15,351 bases of DNA from Burkholderiaceae bacterium (GTDB lineage: Bacteria; Pseudomonadota; Gammaproteobacteria; Burkholderiales; Burkholderiaceae): contig JAGOCV010000060.1 of assembly GCA_017998575.1 (NCBI GenBank), forward strand, positions 1-15,351. The letters run 5' to 3'. The position numbers and the translations under genes were made by a program. The notes under the pieces were generated by a model. That model did no database searches. It had not been told where the DNA came from and saw nothing but the letters and a program-made list of their open reading frames with translations. Shown here piece by piece: positions 6,666 to 15,351 of this stretch. Positions within the stretch are counted from its first letter, which is position 1; every line of letters starts with the position of its first letter.

Positions 6666-7283
6666 TCAGCGGGGGATTTCGATCGCCACGCGCTGCGGTC
6701 CCGGCGTCGCGGCCGGGAAATTGCGCAGCGCGGCATCGAACATCACCGGCAGCACGGCAGCGGTGTCGGACCAGCGGCCCGAATGCTCGGCGCGCGTTTC
6801 GTACACCACCTGGCCGGTGGCGATGTCGCGCATCACGATGCTCACCTCGCGCTCGTACCAGGGCAGCGGCGGGCCGCCGCTGGGGAACACCGGCACGTAG
6901 ACCACCTGACCGCTGCGCGTGACCACCGGTTGGTGGCTCATGAAGCCCCAGGGCTGCCACGGCGAGCCCCAGGGGTCGCGGTCGGTGGCCTGCACGCGCG
7001 CGCCCACCAGCACGCTGTAGCGCGGGCTGGCGTCGTTGCGCACCAGGCCCACGCGCGCCAGCGACTGGGCGGCCATGGACTCGATGCGCGACTGCGGCTC
7101 ACCCGCTCGCTCCTGCGAGGGCAGGCGCTCGAACCGGTAGGTGGCGCCAGCAGGCACGGCCGCCAGCGTGGAATACGCGTTCACGTCGCTGTCGACGATG
7201 CGCATGCCCGAGCAGCCCGCGAGCAGCGCCGCGCCCGCGACCGAGAGAAAGGCCGCCCAGCGGCGTACGTTCGTTGTCTTCAT
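6666..7283 (-). CDS. DUF4136-type outer-membrane or periplasmic lipoprotein
   Basis: A 205-residue predicted lipoprotein. The N-terminus MKTTNVRRW is followed by a hydrophobic h-region and the lipobox LLAGC, with lipidated Cys24, so mature residue +2 is Ser, compatible with outer-membrane sorting. The mature part carries the DUF4136 pattern: an N-terminal DSDVNAY and a TYRFERLPSQ segment, an aromatic/Pro-rich central part with WGSPWQPWGF, then a VSIVMRDIATGQVVYETRAEHSGRW strand pair and a C-terminal FPAATPGPQ. Function is unknown for the family. An in-frame ATG six codons upstream (7301) exists, but the start at 7283 has a GGAGG 11 nt upstream and gives a canonical signal peptide. It follows ttcA by 63 bp in the same direction and could be read from the ttcA transcript. 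Confidence 0.82.
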   Translation of the reverse strand: MKTTNVRRWAAFLSVAGAALLAGCSGMRIVDSDVNAYSTLAAVPAGATYRFERLPSQERAGEPQSRIESMAAQSLARVGLVRNDASPRYSVLVGARVQATDRDPWGSPWQPWGFMSHQPVVTRSGQVVYVPVFPSGGPPLPWYEREVSIVMRDIATGQVVYETRAEHSGRWSDTAAVLPVMFDAALRNFPAATPGPQRVAIEIPR

Positions 7284-7346
7284 GATCGTCACTGCCTCCA
7301 TGCAGGAGCCCTCGTCAACCGGCAGGGCGCGGGGCAGTGGCCGCCT

Positions 7347-8297
7347 TCAGCTGCGGATGACGGCCAGGCCGGGCAATTCGGGCACCGGAAACTCCTCGGT
7401 GTCGAACGCCTTGTCGCCGTCGTCGTCGGCCACGCCCGTGGTTTTCAGACCCTTGAAGTCATGGAGTGTTCCATCCATCAGGTGCGAAGGTACGACGTTT
7501 TGTAACGAGGTGGCCATGTTCTGCAGGCGGCCGGGGTACTTGCGGTCCCACTCGCGCAGCATGTCACCCACCTGCTTGCGCTGCAGGTTCTCCTGGCTGC
7601 CGCACAGCGTGCACGGGATGATCGGGTACTGACTGTGCGTGGCCCAGCGGATGATGTCCTTCTCGGCCACGTAGGCCAGCGGGCGGATCACGATGTGCTC
7701 GCCGTTGTCGCTCTGCAGCTTGGGCGGCATGCCCTTCATCTTGCTGCCGAAGAACATGTTGAGGAACAGTGTCTGCAGCATGTCGTCACGGTGGTGGCCC
7801 AGCGCGATCTTGGTGGCGCCCAGCTCGTTGGCCACCCGGTACAGGATGCCGCGGCGCAGCCGCGAGCACAGGCTGCACATCGTCTTGCCCTCGGGAATCT
7901 TGTCCTTGACGATGGAATACGTATCCTGCGTCTCGATGTGGAAGGGGATGCCGAGCTTGCCGAGGTATTCGGGCAGCACGTGGGCCGGAAAGCCCGGCTG
8001 TTTCTGGTCGAGGTTGACGGCGATGAGCTCGAAGCTCGCGGGCGCGCGGCGGCGCAGCTTCATGAGGATGTCGAGCAGCGTATAGCTGTCCTTGCCGCCC
8101 GACAGGCACACCATCACGCGGTCGCCGTCCTCGATCATGTTGTAGTCGGCGATGGCGCGGCCCACCTCGCGGCACAGGCGCTTTTCCAGCTTGTGGGTCT
8201 CGTGCTCGATGCGGCGTGCGGCGCCCGGGTCGGCGGGCGTCTCCGGTGCCGGGTCGGCAGTCCAGTCGGCGATGGCTTGGGGCAGGGCGGCGTTCAT
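7347..8297 (-). CDS. ttcA: tRNA 2-thiocytidine(32) synthetase TtcA
   Basis: A 316-residue cytosolic enzyme that uses ATP and a [4Fe-4S] cluster to convert cytidine 32 of certain tRNAs to 2-thiocytidine. The PP-loop ATP-pyrophosphatase motif SGGKDS is at residues 66-71. The first cysteine pair CSLC is at 141-144 and the second CTLC at 229-232, giving the four conserved cysteines, of which three ligate the cluster in characterised Ttc[20 protein letters not shown] (166-184) and the C-terminal NVVPSHLMD segment are TtcA-specific. The N-terminal 27 residues are a poorly conserved Ala/Pro-rich stretch typical of beta-proteobacterial copies; the conserved part begins near [16 protein letters not shown]. 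No clear Shine-Dalgarno sequence precedes the ATG at 8297. It lies 187 bp after folB and 63 bp before the lipoprotein gene on the same strand. Assignment is secure. Confidence 0.96.
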   Translation of the reverse strand: MNAALPQAIADWTADPAPETPADPGAARRIEHETHKLEKRLCREVGRAIADYNMIEDGDRVMVCLSGGKDSYTLLDILMKLRRRAPASFELIAVNLDQKQPGFPAHVLPEYLGKLGIPFHIETQDTYSIVKDKIPEGKTMCSLCSRLRRGILYRVANELGATKIALGHHRDDMLQTLFLNMFFGSKMKGMPPKLQSDNGEHIVIRPLAYVAEKDIIRWATHSQYPIIPCTLCGSQENLQRKQVGDMLREWDRKYPGRLQNMATSLQNVVPSHLMDGTLHDFKGLKTTGVADDDGDKAFDTEEFPVPELPGLAVIRS

Positions 8298-8460
8298 GGG
8301 AGAGCAGGACGATCGGGGGCTGCGCGGCGGCGGCGCGGGGCCTGCCAGGCCCCGGCGGCGACGTGATGCGCGTGTGGGGCGGACAGGGGGCGGAACGCCG
8401 GATTTTAGTGGAGGCGGGCCGTCCCCGCACCGGAGGGCGCCTGTCAGCCCGGCGGGCGGT

Positions 8461-8496
8461 GGCGAGTGGGCGCACGCGGCGCGCTCACCACTCGCC
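8461..8496 (-). repeat. Inverted repeat overlapping the folB stop codon
   Basis: GGCGAGTGG (8461-8469) and CCACTCGCC (8488-8496) are perfect 9-bp inverted arms with an 18-nt loop. The right arm covers the last folB codons and the stop lies at 8487-8485, inside the loop. It could be a transcript 3'-end hairpin between folB and ttcA. No T-run follows on the minus strand, so a terminator is not established. The rest of the folB-ttcA gap (8298-8460) is GC-rich with no feature I can name. Confidence 0.35.
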
Positions 8497-8862
8497 GCAT
8501 TCCATCCGGATCGCCACCTCGCAGTCGTCGAAGATTTCCAGCTTGGCGATCTTCACGCGCACGCCGATCACGCCGGGCAATTGCATCAGCCGGCGCGTGA
8601 GCTTGCCGATCAGGCTCTCCAGCAGGTTGACGTGTTCGGCCGTGCACTCGTCGATGATGATCTGCCGCACCTTGCGGTAATCCAGCACGTGGGTGATGTC
8701 GTCGTCGTGCGGCAGCAGCGGCTGGCGGCCCTGGTTGAGCTCGGCGTCGACCTGGATCGGTTGCGGCGCGGTCTTCTCGTGGTCGAGGATGCCGAGGTTG
8801 GCATCGAAGCGCAGGCCGGTCAGGGCCAGCGTCTGGCGGCCGGAGTCGTGGTTCAGGGGCAT
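8485..8862 (-). CDS. folB: Dihydroneopterin aldolase / epimerase (FolB/FolX family)
   Basis: A 125-residue tunnelling-fold (T-fold) pterin enzyme. FolB cleaves 7,8-dihydroneopterin to 6-hydroxymethyl-7,8-dihydropterin and glycolaldehyde in folate synthesis; FolX epimerises dihydroneopterin triphosphate to the monapterin form. Visible features are [14 protein letters not shown] (17-30) with the pterin-anchoring Glu29 position, [12 protein letters not shown] (60-71), [16 protein letters not shown] (77-92) and the C-terminal strand [13 protein letters not shown] (101-113), where Lys107 fits the catalytic lysine. Classical FolB has Lys-Pro here, but this protein has Lys-Leu, so FolX activity or a divergent FolB cannot be excluded. 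It lies 28 bp after the folM-like gene on the same strand, strongly suggesting co-transcription in pterin metabolism. The start at 8862 lacks a clear Shine-Dalgarno, consistent with translation following from folM. Confidence 0.82.
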   Translation of the reverse strand: MPLNHDSGRQTLALTGLRFDANLGILDHEKTAPQPIQVDAELNQGRQPLLPHDDDITHVLDYRKVRQIIIDECTAEHVNLLESLIGKLTRRLMQLPGVIGVRVKIAKLEIFDDCEVAIRMECGEW

Positions 8863-8890
8863 GGCGGGTGGGCCGTGGCGCTGGGGGCGC

Positions 8891-9682
8891 TCACATCATC
8901 GAGAAATCGCGCTCGAAGCGCTGCAGGTGCTGGCCGCCGTCCACCAGCAGCGTGGTGCCGGTGATGGAGCGGTTCTCCAGCGCGAAGCGCACGGTGGCGG
9001 CCACGTCCTGCGCGCTGGACGAGCGGCCCAGCGGGCTGAGTGCGTGCAGCTCGCGGAAGCGCGCCTCGTCGAGCATGTGGCTGGTGAGCGTGAGGCCGGG
9101 CGCCACGCCCACCACGCGCACGGCGGGGGCAAGGGCCAGCGACAGCACGGTGTTGGCGGCTTCCAGCGCCGCCTTGGAGAGCGTATAGCTCAGGAAATCG
9201 GGGTTCTGGTTCCACAGGCGCTGGTCGAGCAGGTTGACCACGGCGCCTTCGGCCGGCTCGCCCTCCAGCGGATCGCGCGACAGCAGGTGCGCGTGCAGCG
9301 CCTGCGCCAGCAGCACGGGCGCGCCCGTGTTGCTGCGCAGGTGGCGCTCGAGGCGCTCGAAGCCGAAGCTGGCCGCGTCGTCGTGCTCGAACAGCGAGGC
9401 GTTGTTGACCACGGCATCGATGCGTCCGAACTCCGCCGCTACGCGCGGCACCAGCGCGCGCACGGCGTCTTCCTGTTCCAGGTCGGCATCGAAGACACCC
9501 GCGCGGCCCGACAGCGCGGCGCATTCGGCGGCCGTGGCCTCGGCCTCGGCGCGCGAATGGCGGTAGTGCACCGCCACCTGCCAGCCCGCGGCGGCCAGCG
9601 CCAGCGCGATCTCGCGGCCCAGCCGGCGGCCCGCACCCGTGACGAGCACGGTGCGGACAGGCGCGGTAGGGGCTGCGGTCAT
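8891..9682 (-). CDS. folM: Short-chain dehydrogenase, pteridine reductase / dihydromonapterin reductase type (FolM-like)
   Basis: A 263-residue Rossmann-fold NADPH-dependent reductase. The cofactor motif is TGAGRRLG (15-22), which fits the TGxxxRxG signature that separates pteridine reductases (PTR1, FolM) from most classical SDRs. NNAS (93-96) and the catalytic Tyr166-x3-Lys170 in SYTLSK follow. Asp153 in NLLDQR matches the Asp used by PTR1-type enzymes in place of the usual SDR serine. PGLT and the C-terminal VDGGQHL complete the family pattern. The expected reaction is reduction of dihydromonapterin or dihydrofolate to the tetrahydro form. The adjacent folB/folX gene, 28 bp downstream, supports the pterin role. 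The ATG at 9682 is only 17 bp from the divergent methyltransferase start, with no Shine-Dalgarno sequence. A generic SDR is the fallback, less likely because of the signature. Confidence 0.82.
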   Translation of the reverse strand: MTAAPTAPVRTVLVTGAGRRLGREIALALAAAGWQVAVHYRHSRAEAEATAAECAALSGRAGVFDADLEQEDAVRALVPRVAAEFGRIDAVVNNASLFEHDDAASFGFERLERHLRSNTGAPVLLAQALHAHLLSRDPLEGEPAEGAVVNLLDQRLWNQNPDFLSYTLSKAALEAANTVLSLALAPAVRVVGVAPGLTLTSHMLDEARFRELHALSPLGRSSSAQDVAATVRFALENRSITGTTLLVDGGQHLQRFERDFSMM

Positions 9683-9699
9683 TGGGGGACAATCCGGGG
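9683..9699. promoter_or_regulatory. 17-bp divergent start region between folM and the MidA-type gene
   Basis: Only 17 bp separate the folM ATG (minus, 9682-9680) from the methyltransferase GTG (plus, 9700-9702). On the plus strand GACAAT (9688-9693; 4 of 6 to TATAAT) ends 6 nt before the GTG, placing a start site at the start codon. On the minus strand the overlapping GATTGT (9694-9689) ends 6 nt before the folM ATG but is a weak match. With so little room, any leader would be zero to a few nt unless promoters lie inside the opposite genes. A GGGGG run at 9684-9688 is the only Shine-Dalgarno-like element for the plus gene. Confidence 0.45.
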
Positions 9700-10806
9700 G
9701 TGACGACGACAGCCGAGAGTTTAACGAGCGCCCTCGCGGCCCACATCCGCGCGGACATCGCCGCGGCCGGGGGCTGGATCGGCTTCGACCGCTTCATGGA
9801 ACTGGCCCTCTACACCCCGGGCCTGGGCTACTACGCCAACACGCTGCCGAAGTTCGGCGATGGCCCGCGCGAGGGCAGCGACTTCACCACCGCCCCCGAA
9901 ATGAGTCCGCTCTATGGCCGCGCGCTGGCCGCCCAGGTGGGCCAGGCGCTGCAAGCCACGGGTACCGATGCCGTGTGGGAATTCGGCGCCGGCTCGGGCG
10001 CGCTGGCCGCGCAGTTGCTCGAGGCACTGGGGCCGCGGGTGCGCGAGTACTGCATCGTCGAGCTGTCCGCCGAGCTGCGTGCGCGCCAGCAACAGCGGCT
10101 GGCGCCGTGGGCGGGCCGTGTGCGCTGGGTCGATGCGCTGCCCGAGGCGATACGCGGGGTGGTGCTGGGCAACGAGGTGCTCGACGCCATGCCCGTGCAA
10201 CTGCTGGCGCGCATTGGCGGCCAGTGGCACGAGCGCGGCGTGGCCGTGGCGGACGATGGCCGGCTGGTGCATGCCGACCGGCCCACGGCACTGCGGCCAC
10301 CGGTGGACGTGGCGGGCACGCACGATTACGTCACCGAAATCCATCCGCGCGCGCGTGCCTTCATCGCCACGCTGGCCGGCTGTCTGCTGGCGGGTGGCGC
10401 GGGCGCCGCCTTCTTCATCGACTACGGCTTCCCCGAGGCCGAGTACTACCACCCGCAGCGCCACATGGGCACGGTGATGTGCCACCGCGGCCACCGTGCC
10501 GATGCCGATGCGCTGGCCGACGTGGGCGAGAAGGACATCACGGCCCACGTCGATTTCACCGCCATCGCGCTGGCGGGCCAGGACGCCGGCCTGGCGGTGC
10601 TGGGCTATGCCTCGCAGGGGCGCTTCCTGCTCAACTGCGGCCTCGGGCCGCTGATGGATGCCGCCAGCCTGCCCCAGCGCGCCATGGCGGCCAGGCTGGT
10701 GCATGAGCACGAGATGGGCGAGCTGTTCAAGGTGGTGGGCTTGTGCACCGGCGATCCGTGGGATGCGCTGGGCTTCGCGGCCGGCGACCGCACGCACACG
10801 CTCTGA
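9700..10806 (+). CDS. Class I SAM-dependent methyltransferase of the MidA/NDUFAF7 (DUF185, COG1565) family
   Basis: A 368-residue methyltransferase. The family start WIGFDRFMELALYTPGLGYY is at residues 26-45, the DFTTAPEMSPLYGR segment at 61-74, the SAM-binding motif I EFGAGSGALA at 94-103, and the family signature NEVLDAMP at 158-165. FFIDYGFPEAEYYHPQRHMGT and DITAHVDFTAIA follow and are typical of the group. In mitochondria NDUFAF7 dimethylates an arginine of the complex I subunit NDUFS2; the bacterial substrate is not established, so no gene symbol is given. I chose the GTG at 9700, because an in-frame TTG at 9682 would overlap the divergent folM start codon and adds only six unconserved residues. 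It converges with the sensor kinase gene across 15 bp, too short for a usual terminator. Confidence 0.88.
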   Translation: MTTTAESLTSALAAHIRADIAAAGGWIGFDRFMELALYTPGLGYYANTLPKFGDGPREGSDFTTAPEMSPLYGRALAAQVGQALQATGTDAVWEFGAGSGALAAQLLEALGPRVREYCIVELSAELRARQQQRLAPWAGRVRWVDALPEAIRGVVLGNEVLDAMPVQLLARIGGQWHERGVAVADDGRLVHADRPTALRPPVDVAGTHDYVTEIHPRARAFIATLAGCLLAGGAGAAFFIDYGFPEAEYYHPQRHMGTVMCHRGHRADADALADVGEKDITAHVDFTAIALAGQDAGLAVLGYASQGRFLLNCGLGPLMDAASLPQRAMAARLVHEHEMGELFKVVGLCTGDPWDALGFAAGDRTHTL

Positions 10807-10821
10807 CGCCCTGGCTCGTGC

Positions 10822-14381
<3,560 letters not shown>

Positions 14382-14382
<1 letters not shown>

Positions 14383-14498
14383 CACCGCAAGCGCCCGCGG
14401 CGGCTGGATGGATGTCCCGTGGCCCGGCCGAGCTGGCTGACCTGCCGGCCCGCCGTCCTGGCGTGGCCCGTCTTCTTCCCTGTCTTCACAGTGAGCAT
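14382..14498 (-). CDS. Small basic leader ORF (38 codons) overlapping the sensor kinase start
   Basis: ATG at 14498-14496, stop TGA at 14384-14382. The stop shares its A with the kinase ATG (TGATG), the usual arrangement for translational coupling. A strong Shine-Dalgarno (GGGAGGGG) sits with GGAGG 8 nt before the ATG, far better than anything before the kinase start itself. The 38-residue product begins [19 protein letters not shown] and is very basic (Lys/Arg/His-rich) with no acidic residue, signal or membrane segment that I can see. I do not recognise it. It may be a leader peptide whose translation delivers ribosomes to the kinase start, or a small functional protein. Chance occurrence in GC-rich DNA is possible. 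Confidence 0.5.
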
Positions 14499-14625
14499 GG
14501 CGCGCCCCTCCCGTGGCGCCGGCGCCGGTTGCCGCTGCTGTCTCGTGGATCGTTCGCTCGCGCCGGCGAGGCCCGAACACGGGACCGGCACCTGTCCAGG
14601 GGCGCCATCCGGCGCCTGCGCGGCC

Positions 14626-14654
14626 ATGATTGGCGCAAATCCCCCAACTGTCAA
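14626..14654 (-). promoter_or_regulatory. Sigma70-type promoter for the small ORF and sensor kinase
   Basis: On the minus strand a perfect -35 TTGACA (14654-14649) is followed, after 17 bp, by AATCAT (14631-14626; 4 of 6 to TATAAT). It is the best -35 I noticed in the window and lies in one of its few AT-rich patches. Transcription would start near 14619 and give a leader of about 120 nt before the small ORF. The intervening 14499-14618 segment holds no other feature I can name. Confidence 0.6.
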
Positions 14655-14701
14655 ATATGTAAGCCCGTGGTGCCGCGGCCGGACCCGGGGCGCCCGCCGC
14701 C

Positions 14702-14707
14702 TACACT
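14702..14707 (+). promoter_or_regulatory. -10 element TACACT before the DUF2905 gene (possible leaderless start)
   Basis: TACACT is followed by 6 nt (TGAGCC) and the ATG at 14714. The arrangement is nearly identical to that before mobR (TACACT at 1122-1127, then GAGCCGC and ATG). No Shine-Dalgarno sequence lies between. Transcription would begin at about the ATG. No -35 is recognisable about 17 bp upstream. Confidence 0.45.
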
Positions 14708-14713
14708 TGAGCC

Positions 14714-14908
14714 ATGCTGCGCTGGTTCCTCGTCATCCTGCTGTCGCTGGTGCTCATCAGCGGTCTGGCGCCCTTGCTCGCCCGGTTGGGGCTGGGACGC
14801 CTGCCGGGCGATTTCCGCTTCCGCGCTTTCGGGCGGGAGTGGTTCCTGCCGGTGGGCACCACTGTCCTGCTGAGCTTCATCGCGGCCGTGATTTCCCACG
14901 TCGTCTGA
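14714..14908 (+). CDS. DUF2905 small inner-membrane protein
   Basis: A 64-residue protein with two hydrophobic helices (about residues 3-23 and 46-62). They are joined by a short basic/aromatic loop holding the family core GRLPGDFRF (28-36) and FLPVGTTVLLS (44-54). This is the complete DUF2905 pattern and normal length. Family function is unknown; members are short two-helix membrane proteins found in many bacteria. The ATG at 14714 is fixed by the family N-terminus. It is followed after 33 bp by the ROK kinase gene on the same strand, so the two may be co-transcribed, although the kinase gene has its own Shine-Dalgarno. Confidence 0.88.
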   Translation: MLRWFLVILLSLVLISGLAPLLARLGLGRLPGDFRFRAFGREWFLPVGTTVLLSFIAAVISHVV

Positions 14909-14941
14909 AGGCGTCGAACCCAACGAAAAGGATCCTGCTCC

Positions 14942-15351
14942 GTGAAGGCCTGTGTCGATATCGGTGGTACCAAGGTGGCGGTCAGCATCGCCGATGTGCA
15001 GCCGGCTTCCGGCGCCGCCCAGGATCCGGCGGCACGGCTCGGCCCGCGCGTGGCCGAGCCCACCGCCAAGACCGGTACCGAAGACGCGCTGGCGCAACAG
15101 GTGCTGCGCCTGATCGACCAAGCCTGCGCGCAGGCCGGCGTGCGCGCAGGCGACATCGACTGCGTGGGCGTGTCCTCGTGCGGGCCGTTCATCCACGACG
15201 AGGCCGGCGGCATCGCGCTGGCCACGCCCAACATCTGCGGCGGCCTGGCCGGCCCGGCGCGCGGCCTGCCCAACGACTGGATGCGCGCGCCGTTGCAGAC
15301 ACCGCTGGCCGCCCGCTTTGCCCGCGTTCGCGTGGCCAACGACGGCATCGC
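14942..15351 (+). CDS. ROK-family sugar kinase (glucokinase-like), N-terminal part
   Basis: An open frame from the GTG at 14942 to the right edge (136 complete codons), so about half of a usual 300-residue ROK protein. The phosphate-binding motif DIGGTK is at residues 6-11. VGVSSCGPF (76-83) corresponds to the ROK GxGxPGP segment, and ATPNICGG (94-101) to the PNL-G-W sugar-site region. VANDGI (131-136) places the catalytic Asp134 at the last complete codons. AAAAGGA (14926-14932) about 10 nt upstream is a good Shine-Dalgarno and supports GTG over other starts. There is no N-terminal helix-turn-helix, so this is the kinase rather than the NagC/XylR repressor type. The likely reaction is ATP-dependent phosphorylation of glucose or a related sugar. 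The substrate cannot be decided and the zinc-binding CxCGxxGC motif would lie beyond the window. Confidence 0.85.
   Translation, partial: MKACVDIGGTKVAVSIADVQPASGAAQDPAARLGPRVAEPTAKTGTEDALAQQVLRLIDQACAQAGVRAGDIDCVGVSSCGPFIHDEAGGIALATPNICGGLAGPARGLPNDWMRAPLQTPLAARFARVRVANDGI

Noticed and set aside
14383..14580. A 66-codon N-terminal extension of the sensor kinase in frame
   Set aside because: The extra residues are Gly/Pro/Arg-rich without structure, and the ATG at 14382 just before TM1 gives a normal N-terminus and overlaps the stop of the small ORF.

Overview
The window is about 15.3 kb of uniformly GC-rich DNA with dense, short-spaced genes. The gene set (a MobA-type 3-hydroxybenzoate 4-monooxygenase with a divergent MarR regulator, stand-alone ruvB, ttcA, a folB/folM pair, a MidA-type methyltransferase) fits a beta-proteobacterium of the Burkholderiales, most likely Comamonadaceae. 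That placement comes from remembered protein similarity, not a search. I see no transposase, integrase, phage gene, CRISPR array, tRNA or rRNA, and no change in composition that would suggest an island. It reads as ordinary chromosome with several unusual details.

Layout. 1-972 (-): the 5' part of mobA, which converts 3-hydroxybenzoate to protocatechuate; it runs off the left edge. 973-1134: an AT-rich divergent control region with an 18-bp inverted repeat. 1135-1584 (+): mobR, the MarR-type regulator. 1678-2742 (+): ruvB. 2838-4574 (+): a long rhomboid-family membrane protease with extra N- and C-terminal domains. Then a run of six genes on the minus strand, in transcription order: folM-like pteridine reductase (9682-8891), folB/folX-like (8862-8485), ttcA (8297-7347), a DUF4136 lipoprotein (7283-6666), a histidine-phosphatase protein (6573-5932) and a 3-hydroxy-D-aspartate aldolase-family enzyme (5879-4605). 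9700-10806 (+): a MidA/NDUFAF7-type methyltransferase divergent from folM by only 17 bp. 14382-10822 (-): a 1186-residue membrane hybrid sensor kinase with two kinase cores around two receivers, preceded by a 38-codon basic ORF whose stop overlaps the kinase start. 14714-14908 (+): a DUF2905 membrane protein. 14942 to the right edge (+): a ROK-family sugar kinase, partial.

How they work together. mobA/mobR form a substrate-inducible catabolic unit. The folM and folB/folX neighbours act on reduced pterins and could make tetrahydrofolate precursors or tetrahydromonapterin. The remaining genes are mostly independent housekeeping functions.

No clearly new multi-gene system is visible. The items most worth a second look are the kinase-REC-REC-kinase architecture, the coupled small ORF in front of it, and a recurrent layout in which a -10-like hexamer sits 6-7 nt before the start codon (mobR, the histidine phosphatase, midA, DUF2905), which suggests leaderless mRNAs.
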